Shown here one piece after another: positions 15,664 through 25,051 of a DNA stretch of 44,973 bases; the stretch's first letter is position 1; each line of letters begins with the position of its first letter. The DNA is taken from the NCBI GenBank assembly GCA_018674495.1, contig JABHAA010000081.1, forward strand, positions 1-44,973, written 5' to 3'. The DNA comes from Rhodospirillaceae bacterium. Lineage in GTDB: Bacteria; Pseudomonadota; Alphaproteobacteria; Rhodospirillales; UBA2165. The notes under the pieces are model-generated. The model was not told the DNA's origin and searched no databases. It saw only the letters and a list, made by a program, of their open reading frames with translations. A program made the translations under genes and the position numbers.

Positions 15664-17331
15664 ATGGCCGATCCCGCCGAGGTAATTCGCTTTCAAGTCA
15701 TATGGAGCAACCTGATCTCCATCGTTGAGGAGCAGGCGCGCACGCTGATGCGGACCGCTTTTAGCCCGGTGGTTCGGGATTCAAGTGATCTTTCCGCCGC
15801 CCTGTTCGATAGTCAGGGCCGCATGCTCGCTCAGGCCCAAACCGGCACTCCGGGACACGTCAATTCGACTGCCGCCGCGGTGCCGTTAATGCTCGAAGAA
15901 ATTCCCGTCGATCAATTGTCGCCGGGCGACCATCTGATTACCAACGATCCCTGGCTGGCGTCCGGGCATCTGCATGACATCACCATAGCCTCACCGGTAT
16001 TCCGGGAGGGCGTATTGATAGGTTTTTTCGCCTGCACATGCCATCAGCTGGATATCGGCGGACGCGGACAGGGACCGGACGCGGCATCGGTGTTCGAAGA
16101 GGGGCTTGCAATACCCGTGCTGAAACTTGTGGAAAGCGGCCGGGTCAATGATGTTTTGATGAAAATCATCCGCGCCAATGTGCGGACCCCGAAAGAGGTG
16201 GAAGCCGACATTCTCTCTTATGTCGCTGCTAACGAGGCCAGTACAGATACGCTCCTTGCCGCTCTGGACAAGCTGGGATTGACCGGGCTTGTCCAAATCG
16301 GCGACGAGATTATCGCTCGCTCCCAAGCCTCCATGGTGGAGGAAATCCGCAAGTTGCCGGAGGGGACGGCGCGCAATTCCATCACGCTCGATTGCTACGG
16401 TACACCCGTTGATATTGTCTGTGAGTTGGAGATCAGCGACGGCGAATTACGGCTCGATTTTACCGGCTCGAGTACCGCCAGCACACGCGGCGTCAACCTC
16501 GTCTATAATTATACCAACGCCTATGCCAGTTTTGGTGCCCGCTGCATCGTCGGGCCGCAGATTCCCAACAATGCAGGCTCGTTGGCGCCAATCAAGGTTC
16601 ATGCGCCGGTCGGATCCATCCTAAATGTAGAACGGCCCTGGCCGGTTTGCGCGCGCCACATCATTGGGCAATTCCTGCCTGAAGTCGTTATGGGTTGCCT
16701 GGCGCAGATCGTGCCCGAACGCGTGCCGGCCGAAGGTGCCGCCTGCCTTTGGGGCATCCAGTTACGCGGCGGACCGGAAATCGATGGCAATTTCCAAGAC
16801 GGTGGCAATTGGGCCAAGGACCGTTACGAGGTTCTGTTTTTCAATGCTGGTGGCACCGGCGCTCGGCCGCATCGGGATGGACTGTCGGGCACCGCTTTTC
16901 CGAGCGGCGTCCGTGCCATGCCCATCGAAGTTGTGGAAAACAACGCCCCCATTGTTGTTTGGAAAAAGGAGTTCCGGCCGAATTCGGCGGGCCGTGGCCA
17001 TTATCGTGGCGGTTTTGGGCAAAGCATCGAGCTTAGCACTATCGAGGGTAGGCCTTGCGGTTTGTTCGCGATGTTTGACCGTACCACCGTGGCGGCCAGG
17101 GGCCGGGAAGGCGGCGGCAACGGCGCCGTGGGCAATCTTTATCTGAAGTCGGGCAAGCCGTTGGAGCCGAAAGGCTTCCAGCTGGTCGGTCCCAACGATC
17201 GTCTGTGCTTCGAGTTACCCGGCGGAGGTGGTTTCGGGCCAGCAGAAGACCGCGATCCGGCCGAGATGGATGCCGACCGGCGGGCAGGCCTGGTGACAGA
17301 CAAGCAGCCAGATCGAGATAAAGGGGATTAG
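15664..17331 (+). CDS. hyuB: Hydantoinase B family protein, copy 1
   Basis: This is a 555-residue HyuB/oxoprolinase C-terminal-type protein. It has the typical start (RFQVIWSNLISIVEEQARTLMRTAFSPVVRDSSDLS) and the metal-site region ITNDPWLASGHLHDITIASP. CTCHQLDIGG and a C-terminal glycine-rich region (RGHYRGGFGQ, LPGGGGFGPAEDRDP) complete it. It forms a complex with HyuA. The ribosome site GGAGGG lies just before the start, within the end of hyuA. Length and motifs are complete. HyuB proteins in this family contribute the metal-dependent hydrolase or carboxylase half. Confidence 0.9.
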   Translation: MADPAEVIRFQVIWSNLISIVEEQARTLMRTAFSPVVRDSSDLSAALFDSQGRMLAQAQTGTPGHVNSTAAAVPLMLEEIPVDQLSPGDHLITNDPWLASGHLHDITIASPVFREGVLIGFFACTCHQLDIGGRGQGPDAASVFEEGLAIPVLKLVESGRVNDVLMKIIRANVRTPKEVEADILSYVAANEASTDTLLAALDKLGLTGLVQIGDEIIARSQASMVEEIRKLPEGTARNSITLDCYGTPVDIVCELEISDGELRLDFTGSSTASTRGVNLVYNYTNAYASFGARCIVGPQIPNNAGSLAPIKVHAPVGSILNVERPWPVCARHIIGQFLPEVVMGCLAQIVPERVPAEGAACLWGIQLRGGPEIDGNFQDGGNWAKDRYEVLFFNAGGTGARPHRDGLSGTAFPSGVRAMPIEVVENNAPIVVWKKEFRPNSAGRGHYRGGFGQSIELSTIEGRPCGLFAMFDRTTVAARGREGGGNGAVGNLYLKSGKPLEPKGFQLVGPNDRLCFELPGGGGFGPAEDRDPAEMDADRRAGLVTDKQPDRDKGD

Positions 17332-17333
17332 GC

Positions 17334-18059
17334 ATGTACGGCGTGCGTGGCAAAATCGGTGTGATCGTACCCTCGCTCAACAACACATTGGAGCCCGAGT
17401 TCAACCGCATGACGCCGGAGGGCGTCGCCGTCTACGCGACGCGCTTGAGGTTGGAGCGGGGAGTGCCCGATGATCTGCGCGCCATGGCCAATCTAACGGA
17501 GCAGGCGGGCGAACTGCTGCGGCATGCCGACGTGGACGTTATTGCCTATTGCTGCACAACAGGCAGTCTGATCGACGGTGTTGATTGGGATGAAGAGCTC
17601 GCTGGCCGCCTCCACAAGGCGACCAACTTGCCGGTAACGACAACCGCCTCCGCCGCAATCGCGGCCATGCAAGCGCTTGATATCGAGACTGTATCGGTGG
17701 CGACGCCCTATATCGACGAAGTCAATGAAATCGAGCGCGCCTATATAGAAGCCCGTGGCATTCAAGTCGCCAATATCCAGGGGCTGCAATTCACCCGCGG
17801 CGAGGAATTACATAGTCTTGACCATGTTGCGGCCCGGAAGTTTTGCGCCGCCGCCATGCACGATCTGGCGGATGGTCTATTTGTTTCCTGCACTGATTTC
17901 GCATCTATCGATTTTGCCGAGGAATTAGAACGGGATCTCGGCAAACCCGTGATAACCAGCAATACAGCAACACTTTGGGAGGTTCTGCGGCTGCTAAATA
18001 TCACGCAGCCTATCGAGGGATTCGGCAGATTGCTTGCCGGTACGGCAGGTGGGCGATAA
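17334..18059 (+). CDS. Asp/Glu-racemase superfamily protein (maleate isomerase / arylmalonate decarboxylase type)
   Basis: This is a 241-residue member of the maleate cis-trans isomerase/AMDase group. It opens with the substrate-binding signature VPSLNNTLEPEF (compare the usual S-x-N-x-T-x-E-x-E). It carries both candidate catalytic cysteines: C73/C74 in AYCCTTGS and C186 in VSCTDF. Two cysteines point to racemase or isomerase chemistry (maleate to fumarate type), not to the single-Cys AMDase type. It ends the UbiD-HyuA-HyuB operon, starting two bases after the hyuB stop. A GGGGA site precedes it. It converges on dctM with only six bases between the stops. Confidence 0.85.
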   Translation: MYGVRGKIGVIVPSLNNTLEPEFNRMTPEGVAVYATRLRLERGVPDDLRAMANLTEQAGELLRHADVDVIAYCCTTGSLIDGVDWDEELAGRLHKATNLPVTTTASAAIAAMQALDIETVSVATPYIDEVNEIERAYIEARGIQVANIQGLQFTRGEELHSLDHVAARKFCAAAMHDLADGLFVSCTDFASIDFAEELERDLGKPVITSNTATLWEVLRLLNITQPIEGFGRLLAGTAGGR

Positions 18060-18065
18060 CGACCA

Positions 18066-19472
18066 TCATCCGGTCAAAAATGGTAGCCAGGTAACGAGCG
18101 GTGGGAAAGCCAGGATCAGCGCCACTAAAAGCATGGCGCAGGCCATGTAGGGAATGGCGGCGAGGCAAATCTCGGAGAATTTGGTGCCCGGCGGCGCCAC
18201 ACCCTGCATCACGAACAGCAGCAACCCGAACGGCGGCGTGGTGAAGCTGATCTCCATCGCCAGCAACATGATGACCGCGAACCAGATCACTTGGCGCTCC
18301 GGCCCCATGCCGAAATCGATGCCGGCCATGATCGGAAAGAAGATAGGTACTGTCAGCAGCATCATCGCCAACTGGTCCATGAACATGCCGAGTAAAAGCA
18401 AAATACCGAACATGATGAGTAGCATCACAAGCCCGGAGACGTCGAAGCTGGTTACCCATTCGATCAGCGCGACGCTAGCCCCGGATGCCGCCAGCACGTT
18501 GGAAAACAGGCTGGAGCCGAACAGGATCATCAGCGCAATGATGGTCACCCGACTGGCGCCCCACATGGATTTCCACAAAGCCACCCTGAATTCCGACCAG
18601 AAGGCACGCACGCGCTCCGTATCGCCCATCAAAAGCGGTACCACAAACAGATAGATAATCGACAACAGAATAACGCCCAGCGATCCATAGGCCGCCGATT
18701 CGGACGGCGTCGCGATGCCGAACATAATCAGCAATATGACCATGATTATGACCGAGACCATCGGCACCACGTCGGTAAAGAACATTTTGGCGCGTTGCGG
18801 CCAGCTTATCCATTGCACATCGTAGACCGGCGCCGCATCCGGATCGATGAGCGTGTGCACGTAAATCAATATTGTGTACATGAGCGCGAGTATTAATCCG
18901 GGCACGATGCCGGCGATCAGTAATTTGGCGATATCAAGCTCGGCGAGGGTGCCAAGAAGTACCGCGAGTGCCGACGGCGGGATCAGCATGGCCAGCCCGC
19001 CGGTGCCCAAAATTGGCCCGATGGACATGCTTTTCTTGTAGCCGCGGGCGGTCATTTCGGGAACCATCAGCGTGCCCAGAAGCGCCGTCGATCCCATGGA
19101 TGAGCCAGACAATGTTGCGAACGCTGTGCCGCCGGCGACGGTGACGTATGATAGCCGTGCCGGCGCCCGGCCCATCAGGTTTTCCACCGCATTGAACATG
19201 CGCCCGGCGAGGCCGGTGTGAAAAAATAACTCGCCCATTAAAAGGAACATGGGGATGGGTACGATGGCGAAGATGGCCATATTGGCGAAGGCGTTGTCGG
19301 TTAACTGATTGATGCCTGCGAACATGTTGGCATCGAAGCCGGAGAAGCGGCCAAACAAAATGAATGCCGCAACCGTATTTACCAGGATAAAGGCGATGCC
19401 GACCGGCACGCCGATGAACATCAATGCCAACGTCGAGCCGAGGAGGGCTGCCAGAATCCAATACCACTCCAT
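18066..19472 (-). CDS. dctM: TRAP transporter, large permease subunit
   Basis: This is a 468-residue multispanning protein of the DctM family. It has a characteristic start (MEWYWILAALLGSTLALMFIGVPVGIAFI), GGTAFATLSGSSMGSTALLG, MLIPPSALAVLLG, and a C-terminal MLLLAMEISFTTPPFGLLLFVMQG. It is the proton/sodium-coupled translocation channel. The start at 19472 matches the family; the frame stays open upstream but that part overlaps dctQ and is a shadow. It lies 13 bases after dctQ in the order dctP-dctQ-dctM. The likely cargo is a carboxylate used by the adjacent UbiD/HyuAB genes (inference). Confidence 0.93.
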   Translation of the reverse strand: MEWYWILAALLGSTLALMFIGVPVGIAFILVNTVAAFILFGRFSGFDANMFAGINQLTDNAFANMAIFAIVPIPMFLLMGELFFHTGLAGRMFNAVENLMGRAPARLSYVTVAGGTAFATLSGSSMGSTALLGTLMVPEMTARGYKKSMSIGPILGTGGLAMLIPPSALAVLLGTLAELDIAKLLIAGIVPGLILALMYTILIYVHTLIDPDAAPVYDVQWISWPQRAKMFFTDVVPMVSVIIMVILLIMFGIATPSESAAYGSLGVILLSIIYLFVVPLLMGDTERVRAFWSEFRVALWKSMWGASRVTIIALMILFGSSLFSNVLAASGASVALIEWVTSFDVSGLVMLLIMFGILLLLGMFMDQLAMMLLTVPIFFPIMAGIDFGMGPERQVIWFAVIMLLAMEISFTTPPFGLLLFVMQGVAPPGTKFSEICLAAIPYMACAMLLVALILAFPPLVTWLPFLTG

Positions 19473-19485
19473 TAGAAATGTGCCA

Positions 19486-20061
19486 TCAGAAATCGCCCAA
19501 CAGGTCGCGCTTGGTTTCCTCCAACTCGACCCGCTCGTTGGCGACGCCAGCCAGCCCCACATGCATGGTTTCGGCTGTGAATATGAAGCGCGCGAACTCG
19601 ATTCCCATGGCGGCAAAACCGATCGGAAAGGCAATGGTCGAAACCCAAAGGCGGATATCAAGCTGGGCCCGCAATTCATCAAACCGCATGGTGTCGTCGA
19701 ATTGCTCTAGAAATATGACCCAGGTGTACCACGCCCATAGCAGGCAGACTGCGGCAGCGGCGAGGGCGATAAAGCGCGATAGGATATCGCGTATTCTGGG
19801 CGAAACTGCGGCGGTCAGCATTTCGATAAATACATGCGCCCGATTGCGGACCATCCAGGGCGAGCCCAGGAACATGAGATAGACAAAGCCATATTCGATG
19901 AAGCTGGTGGTGTAGACGTTATAGGGGGCGCCAAAAAAACGGAAGGTAGTGATATAAATAATCGACACCATGATCAGCCCGATATAGACAGAGGCGATCG
20001 CCATACCCAGCCACAATAGGCCAGCCCAGGCCTCGTCGATTTTTTTTAAAATTTGCAGCAT
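19486..20061 (-). CDS. dctQ: TRAP transporter, small permease subunit
   Basis: This is a 191-residue DctQ-type protein with four membrane segments. It has the family features FIEYGFVYLMFLGSPWMVRNRAHVFIEML in the second loop and helix and an IEFARFIF-type fourth helix. It pairs with DctM in the membrane. No Shine-Dalgarno sequence is visible before the ATG; instead a perfect 12-bp GC stem-loop ends 13 bases upstream. Translation of dctQ may therefore be limited relative to dctP. Confidence 0.9.
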   Translation of the reverse strand: MLQILKKIDEAWAGLLWLGMAIASVYIGLIMVSIIYITTFRFFGAPYNVYTTSFIEYGFVYLMFLGSPWMVRNRAHVFIEMLTAAVSPRIRDILSRFIALAAAAVCLLWAWYTWVIFLEQFDDTMRFDELRAQLDIRLWVSTIAFPIGFAAMGIEFARFIFTAETMHVGLAGVANERVELEETKRDLLGDF

Positions 20062-20074
20062 GATTGGCGAAACC

Positions 20075-20108
20075 GGCGGCGGCGGGACTCAGATAGCCCG
20101 CCGCCGCC
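20075..20108 (-). promoter_or_regulatory. Intercistronic stem-loop between dctP and dctQ
   Basis: A perfect 12-bp inverted repeat, GGCGGCGGCGGG and CCCGCCGCCGCC, encloses a 10-nt loop. It sits between the dctP stop and the dctQ start. There is no T-tract, so it is better read as an mRNA-stabilising or attenuating hairpin that favours the binding-protein message, as known for many binding-protein operons. Confidence 0.6.
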
Positions 20109-20132
20109 AAATCTCCGAAAAACCCGCGCCGG

Positions 20133-21140
20133 TTATTGCTGAAAGGCGGCGCGCAACTTGGCCACATGGGCGGTTGGACGCCCGGCTTTTTTGAGGCGCG
20201 CAATCATACGCTCATAGGCGGAATCCACTGCCATTTTGAGATACTTGTCTTTGGCGGGAACCGCATGAAATTTCATACCTTCCTTGATCAAAGTTGCTTT
20301 TTCTTTGACTGCCATCGCCGATAATTGGGCGGCGTTTATTACCTCCTGTTCGATCACGCTATTCTGAATGATGCCTTTTGCCTTGGCGCTAAGGCCATTC
20401 CACTTGTCCAAATTCATGATCCATCCGAGATCAGTCCGGTAAAAATCCGCATCAACCGCATGGCGCAGGAATTTATCCCATTTCAGGCCCTTGAGACCGT
20501 TGGTCGCCCAGGCGCTGGCCTCGACAACGCCTTTTTCCAAGGCGCCAAATACGGCCGAGGATGGCAGCGGGTGCGTGGAGGCGTTCAAGGCTTTCAAGAA
20601 GGCGCCGTAGATGGGGTTATCGCGCATTTTCACGCCGGAAAAATCCGGGAGGCCGACGGCGTTGAATTTCGGCGCATTCTTCATATAGATGCGGAAACGG
20701 TCTCCGCCCGAGGTCCAGCCAAGATATTTCACGTTGAAATGTTTTTGCTGCAACTCATCGATCATTTTCGTGCCGCCGTTTGCCCGGACTTGTTCCGGGA
20801 TCGAGGAGGCGGTGGAAACGGCTTCGTTTTCCGGTATGGCGCGGGCGTAGAACGCCGCCGGCGTGCAAACCAGATCAACCCGGCCCTTGGAGGCGGCTGG
20901 TGGCTGCTGGAACATTTTGATGGAGTTGAAAGGCAATACTTCGATCTCGACAACGCCCTTGCCGCGTGCGTTGATTTTGGCGGCCAGCGCTTTGCAGTTC
21001 TTGGTGTAGACCAAAAAGTCCGGGAACGGATAGACGAGCGTTAATTTGGTCGCCGCCGCTAATGCTGGTGTGGGTGCACCAAACGCGATGCTGCCAGCAA
21101 CGGCGGCAACGGCGCTTAAACCGATAAATTTGGAAATCAT
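20133..21140 (-). CDS. dctP: TRAP transporter substrate-binding protein
   Basis: This is a 335-residue DctP-family periplasmic protein. It has a Sec signal peptide (basic MISKF, hydrophobic core, cleavage probably after ALA at residue 28). The TRAP extracytoplasmic fold follows, including KLTLVYPFPDFLVYTKNCK, GWTSGGDRFRIYMKN and the PDFSGVKMRDNPIYGAFLKALN segment. The ATG at 21140 has AGGAGG five bases upstream, a strong site, and is preferred to an ATG at 21188. It is first in dctPQM and divergent from the fused iorAB gene. Confidence 0.93.
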   Translation of the reverse strand: MISKFIGLSAVAAVAGSIAFGAPTPALAAATKLTLVYPFPDFLVYTKNCKALAAKINARGKGVVEIEVLPFNSIKMFQQPPAASKGRVDLVCTPAAFYARAIPENEAVSTASSIPEQVRANGGTKMIDELQQKHFNVKYLGWTSGGDRFRIYMKNAPKFNAVGLPDFSGVKMRDNPIYGAFLKALNASTHPLPSSAVFGALEKGVVEASAWATNGLKGLKWDKFLRHAVDADFYRTDLGWIMNLDKWNGLSAKAKGIIQNSVIEQEVINAAQLSAMAVKEKATLIKEGMKFHAVPAKDKYLKMAVDSAYERMIARLKKAGRPTAHVAKLRAAFQQ

Positions 21141-21246
21141 GGGATCCTCCTCTGTGGAATTGATACTGTAATTTTTGCGGTCGCTCATGGATCATAACCG
21201 GTGCGGCCAAATCCCGTCAAACGCCGGTGGTATTGCAATTTCGCCC

Positions 21247-24200
21247 ATGGCACCGGCAAATGACCCCATGGATAGCTATAACCTCGACGACAAATACAGC
21301 CGCCCTGATGGGCGCTTGTTCCTTTCGGGCAGCCAGGCTTTGGTGCGGCTGTTGCTGGAACAAAGCCGCCGCGACCAGCTTGCCGGGCTGAATACCGGCG
21401 GATTTGTGTCGGGCTATCGCGGCTCGCCCCTTGGCGGTGTTGATATGGCGCTCTGGGGCGCCGGCGAACATCTGGCCCAGGCAAATATCAAGTTCGAGCC
21501 GGGCCTCAACGAGGATTTGGCGGCCACCGCTGTCTGGGGCTCGCAGCAGACCGATATCTTTGGTCCGGCCCGTGTGGATGGGGTTTTCGGCATGTGGTAT
21601 GGCAAAAATCCGGGGCTCGATCGCTCCGGCGACGCTATCCGCCACGCCAACTTCGCCGGCACGTCCCGCCATGGCGGCGTCCTTGCTGTTTCCGGTGATG
21701 ATCCCGGCGCATCGTCATCGACCATCGCCAATGGCTGTGAGCAGGCGTTTCAATCAGCCATGATGCCGGTCATCTATCCCGCCGATATTGCCGACATGCT
21801 GGATCTGGGTCTTAAAGCCTATGGCCTGTCCCGTTATGCGGGGCTATGGGCCGGGTTCAAGCTGGTTTCCGACGTGGTGGAGAGCACCCGCTCCATCACC
21901 TTGGACGACAATGTGGGGCAAATTATCCTGCCCGATACGCCGGACTACGATGCCGGGGAAGTGATCCAACGCTGGCCCGACGACCGCTGGAGCCAGGATC
22001 GACGGCTGCAAGAGATCAAGTTGCCGGCGGCCTTGGCGTTCGCTAAAGCCAACCGATTCGATGAGATTGTCATGGACGCACCCGGCCGGCGTATCGGCAT
22101 CGTTGCCGCCGGCAAGGCCTACCGGGATGTGCGCCAGGCGTTGGACGCGCTCGGCGTCACCGAATCGGTGGCGTTTGAGGTCGGAATTTCGGTCTACAAA
22201 CTCGGCCTGATCTGGCCCATCGAGCCGGACGGCATGCGCGCTTTCGCCCGCGGGCTCAAGGAAATCGTCGTGGTCGAAGAGCGACTTGCGTTTGTTGAAA
22301 CTCAGATCAAGGAACTCGCCTATAACTGGCCGCAAAGCAACCGGCCCCGCATCATCGGTAAAACGGATGAAAACGGCCACCCTTTGATCGCGTCTTTGGG
22401 CATGACCGAGCCCGCCAATCTAGCGCTCCTGCTAGGTCGGCGCTTGTTGAAGGCGGCCGAGCATCCGGTGATTGCGGAGAACTTGGCGCGCCTGGAGCGG
22501 GCGGCGGAGCAACGAGGCACCGCAATGGCCGCGCCCGTCCGCATCCCCCATTTCTGCCCCGGCTGCCCACATAACCGGGGCACCGAATTGCCGGACGGAA
22601 GCGTCGCCATGGCCGGCATCGGCTGCCATTCTCTGGCCATGTGGATGCCCGGCTCGGACACCATCACGTTATCCCACATGGGCGGCGAGGGGGCCAACTG
22701 GATCGGCGCAGCTGGTTTCGTTGACCGCGATCATCTGTTCCAAAACATGGGCGACGGCACCTACGCCCATTCCGGCTTGCTGGCGATCCGCGCCGCAAAG
22801 GCCGCCCAAAGCCGCATCACCTTCAAGATCCTCTATAACGGCACGGTCGCTATGACCGGCGGCCAACCGGTGGAAGGCGCGCCATCGGTCACCGATATCG
22901 CTGCCCAGATTGCTGCCGAGGGGATTACCAAACTGGCGCTGGTGTCCGATGCGCCAGAGCAATTTTCGGCTCGCGATCTACCCAGCGGCTGCGGCCTGCA
23001 TGACCGGGACGAAATGGATGCAGTGATGGCCGATTTCGCCGGCTACCCCGGCACTTCGGTGCTGATCTACGATCAAATGTGCGCCACCGAAATGCGCCGC
23101 CTGCGCAAGCGCGGCGTGGCTGCGCCCGCCGATGCGCGGGTGGTCATCAACGAGCGGGTTTGCGAGGCCTGCGGCGATTGTTCGGTGCAGTCCCGGTGCA
23201 TCGCGGTGCGCGCGGTCCCGACGCCGCTGGGCATCAAGCGCCAGGTGGATCAATCGAGTTGCAATTCCGATCTCAGTTGCCTGGAAGGGTTTTGCCCGGC
23301 CATGGTGACGGTCAGTGGCGCCAAGCTGCGGGAACCCAGCATTGCAGAGGACGGCGGCTGGGACATGGATGATCCGGCAATGGCGGAGCTGGCGGCGCCC
23401 TATAACATCCTGATCGCCGGTGTCGGCGGCACCGGGCTGATCACCGTTGGCGCCATCCTCGGCATGGCAGCGCATTTGCAAGGTATCGAATGCAGCGTTC
23501 TCGACAACACTGGCCTCGCGCGCATGGGCGGCGCGGTCACCACCCATCTTCGTTTGGCGCCATCGGGCACGGACCTGAATGCGCCGCGCATCCAAAGTGC
23601 GGGCGCCGATTTGTTGCTCGGCTGCGATGCTCTGGTTGCCGCCGGGCCTGAGGTGGCGGGCAGTGTTTTAAAGAGCCAGACGCGGGCGGTGGTCAATTCC
23701 CACATGGCGCCCACCGCCGCCGAGGCGCTGGACCCGGAATCCCCCATCGACCGGGACGCAGTATTCAAGGCCCTCGGTGCGCACATCACGGACGCTGAGG
23801 ATGATTTCGCCGATGCAAGTGGGCTAGCCCTAGCGCTGCTTGGCGACAAAATCTATGCCAATATACTGCTCACCGGTTTTGCCTTTCAAAAAGGGTATAT
23901 CCCGCTCAGCGCCGCTGCGATCGAGCGGGCCATCACCCTCAACGGCACAGCGGTAGACAACAATCTTCGCGCCTTCGCCTGGGGCCGGCGGCTGGCGGCA
24001 GACCGTGGGCGGGTGCTTGGTTTTGCCGGGCTGGATGTGGGCGAAGAGCAAGCCGGGCTCGGCGATAAAATCAGAATTCGCATGCAGCATCTTGTAGAAT
24101 ATCGCGATCAGGCCTATGCGGTGCGCTATGGGGAGTTGGTCGACAGGGTTCGGGAAAAGGAAACCGAACTTGCCGGCGGAGCTGGCGCGCTGACCGAAGC

Positions 24201-24666
24201 GGTTGCCGACAATTATTTTAAGCTGCTGGCCATCAAGGACGAGTTTGAGGTGGCGCGGCTCTACACCGACGGCGTGTTCGATGCGAAGTTACGCACCATG
24301 TTTGAGGACGGCTACCGGGTCGATTATCATTTGGGCCGCCTCGGCGGCGGGCGCAAAAAGCAAAGTTATGGTCCGTGGATGAAGTTGGTGTTCCGGGTAA
24401 TGAACGGGGTGAAAATCCTACGCAGCCCGCTTCTGAACCCGTTCTATTTTACCGCCGACCGACGCCGCGACCGGAAATTGATCCGCCAGTATGAAGCGGT
24501 GATAGATGAAGTGCTGGAACTGTTGCGCGCCGATAATCTGGAACTGGCCGCCGATATCGCCAATGTTCCGGATGGAATTCGCGGTTTTGGTCCCATACGC
24601 GACCGATCCATCATCACCGCCTGGGCGCGCCACGACCAACTGATTGAGAAATTCAATGAAAGATAA
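21247..24666 (+). CDS. Fused indolepyruvate:ferredoxin oxidoreductase (IorAB type)
   Basis: This is a protein of about 1139 residues. It starts with a pyrimidine-binding domain (LFLSGSQALVRLLLEQ, GFVSGYRGSPLGGVDMAL). A ThDP domain follows (HFCPGCPHNRGTELP, NMGDGTYAHSGLLA...YNGTVAMTGGQ). An iron-sulfur region (CEACGDCSVQSRC and CNSDLSCLEGFCP) comes next. The chain ends with a gamma-type domain (ILIAGVGGTGLITVGAIL) and the C-terminal extension also seen in long IorB proteins. It oxidatively decarboxylates 2-oxoacids to acyl-CoA. It is a single-chain architecture distinct from iorA+iorB at 5.5-9.1 kb. Start choice is uncertain: ATG 21247 is used; ATG 21187 and 21268 are in frame and none has a strong ribosome site. 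Confidence 0.9.
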   Translation: MAPANDPMDSYNLDDKYSRPDGRLFLSGSQALVRLLLEQSRRDQLAGLNTGGFVSGYRGSPLGGVDMALWGAGEHLAQANIKFEPGLNEDLAATAVWGSQQTDIFGPARVDGVFGMWYGKNPGLDRSGDAIRHANFAGTSRHGGVLAVSGDDPGASSSTIANGCEQAFQSAMMPVIYPADIADMLDLGLKAYGLSRYAGLWAGFKLVSDVVESTRSITLDDNVGQIILPDTPDYDAGEVIQRWPDDRWSQDRRLQEIKLPAALAFAKANRFDEIVMDAPGRRIGIVAAGKAYRDVRQALDALGVTESVAFEVGISVYKLGLIWPIEPDGMRAFARGLKEIVVVEERLAFVETQIKELAYNWPQSNRPRIIGKTDENGHPLIASLGMTEPANLALLLGRRLLKAAEHPVIAENLARLERAAEQRGTAMAAPVRIPHFCPGCPHNRGTELPDGSVAMAGIGCHSLAMWMPGSDTITLSHMGGEGANWIGAAGFVDRDHLFQNMGDGTYAHSGLLAIRAAKAAQSRITFKILYNGTVAMTGGQPVEGAPSVTDIAAQIAAEGITKLALVSDAPEQFSARDLPSGCGLHDRDEMDAVMADFAGYPGTSVLIYDQMCATEMRRLRKRGVAAPADARVVINERVCEACGDCSVQSRCIAVRAVPTPLGIKRQVDQSSCNSDLSCLEGFCPAMVTVSGAKLREPSIAEDGGWDMDDPAMAELAAPYNILIAGVGGTGLITVGAILGMAAHLQGIECSVLDNTGLARMGGAVTTHLRLAPSGTDLNAPRIQSAGADLLLGCDALVAAGPEVAGSVLKSQTRAVVNSHMAPTAAEALDPESPIDRDAVFKALGAHITDAEDDFADASGLALALLGDKIYANILLTGFAFQKGYIPLSAAAIERAITLNGTAVDNNLRAFAWGRRLAADRGRVLGFAGLDVGEEQAGLGDKIRIRMQHLVEYRDQAYAVRYGELVDRVREKETELAGGAGALTEAVADNYFKLLAIKDEFEVARLYTDGVFDAKLRTMFEDGYRVDYHLGRLGGGRKKQSYGPWMKLVFRVMNGVKILRSPLLNPFYFTADRRRDRKLIRQYEAVIDEVLELLRADNLELAADIANVPDGIRGFGPIRDRSIITAWARHDQLIEKFNER

Positions 24667-25051
24667 CCAATCCCCGGCCGCGGCAGTGGCTTTGATCGAA
24701 ATCTATCTAGGGGCCATGGAAGACCGCGATCTCGACGCCGCCAAGTCCTGTCTTGGTGATGGCTTTTCGATGGTTTTTCCCGGTGGCAGAATTTTGAACA
24801 GCTTGGAAGAGCTGATTGAATGGGCATCGCCCCGGTACCGCTGGGTCAAGAAAACCTATGACCGTTTCGATCCGCAAGAATCTGATGACGGCATTATCGT
24901 CTATTGCTTCGGCACCCTTTATGGCCAATGGCCGGACGGCGTGGAATTCGAAGGCATCCGCTTCATCGACCGGTTTGTTGTCCGGGATGGCAAGCTGGCC
25001 GATCAGATGGTGTGGAACGATCTGGCGGAAATTAAGAGCGGAAACCCTTAA
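24656..25051 (+). CDS. SnoaL/NTF2-like protein, copy 1
   Basis: This is a 131-residue protein of the SnoaL-like NTF2 fold: an N-terminal helix pair (AVALIEIYLGAMEDRDLDAAKSCL), then FSMVFPGGRIL, and a beta-sheet ending in RFVVRDGKLADQMVWND. Such proteins are isomerases, dehydratases or small ligand binders. The ATG lies inside the last codons of the fused iorAB gene (11-bp overlap), so it is translationally coupled. Its tail overlaps the convergent isochorismatase-like gene by 20 bp. No catalytic assignment is possible. Confidence 0.78.
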   Translation: MKDNQSPAAAVALIEIYLGAMEDRDLDAAKSCLGDGFSMVFPGGRILNSLEELIEWASPRYRWVKKTYDRFDPQESDDGIIVYCFGTLYGQWPDGVEFEGIRFIDRFVVRDGKLADQMVWNDLAEIKSGNP

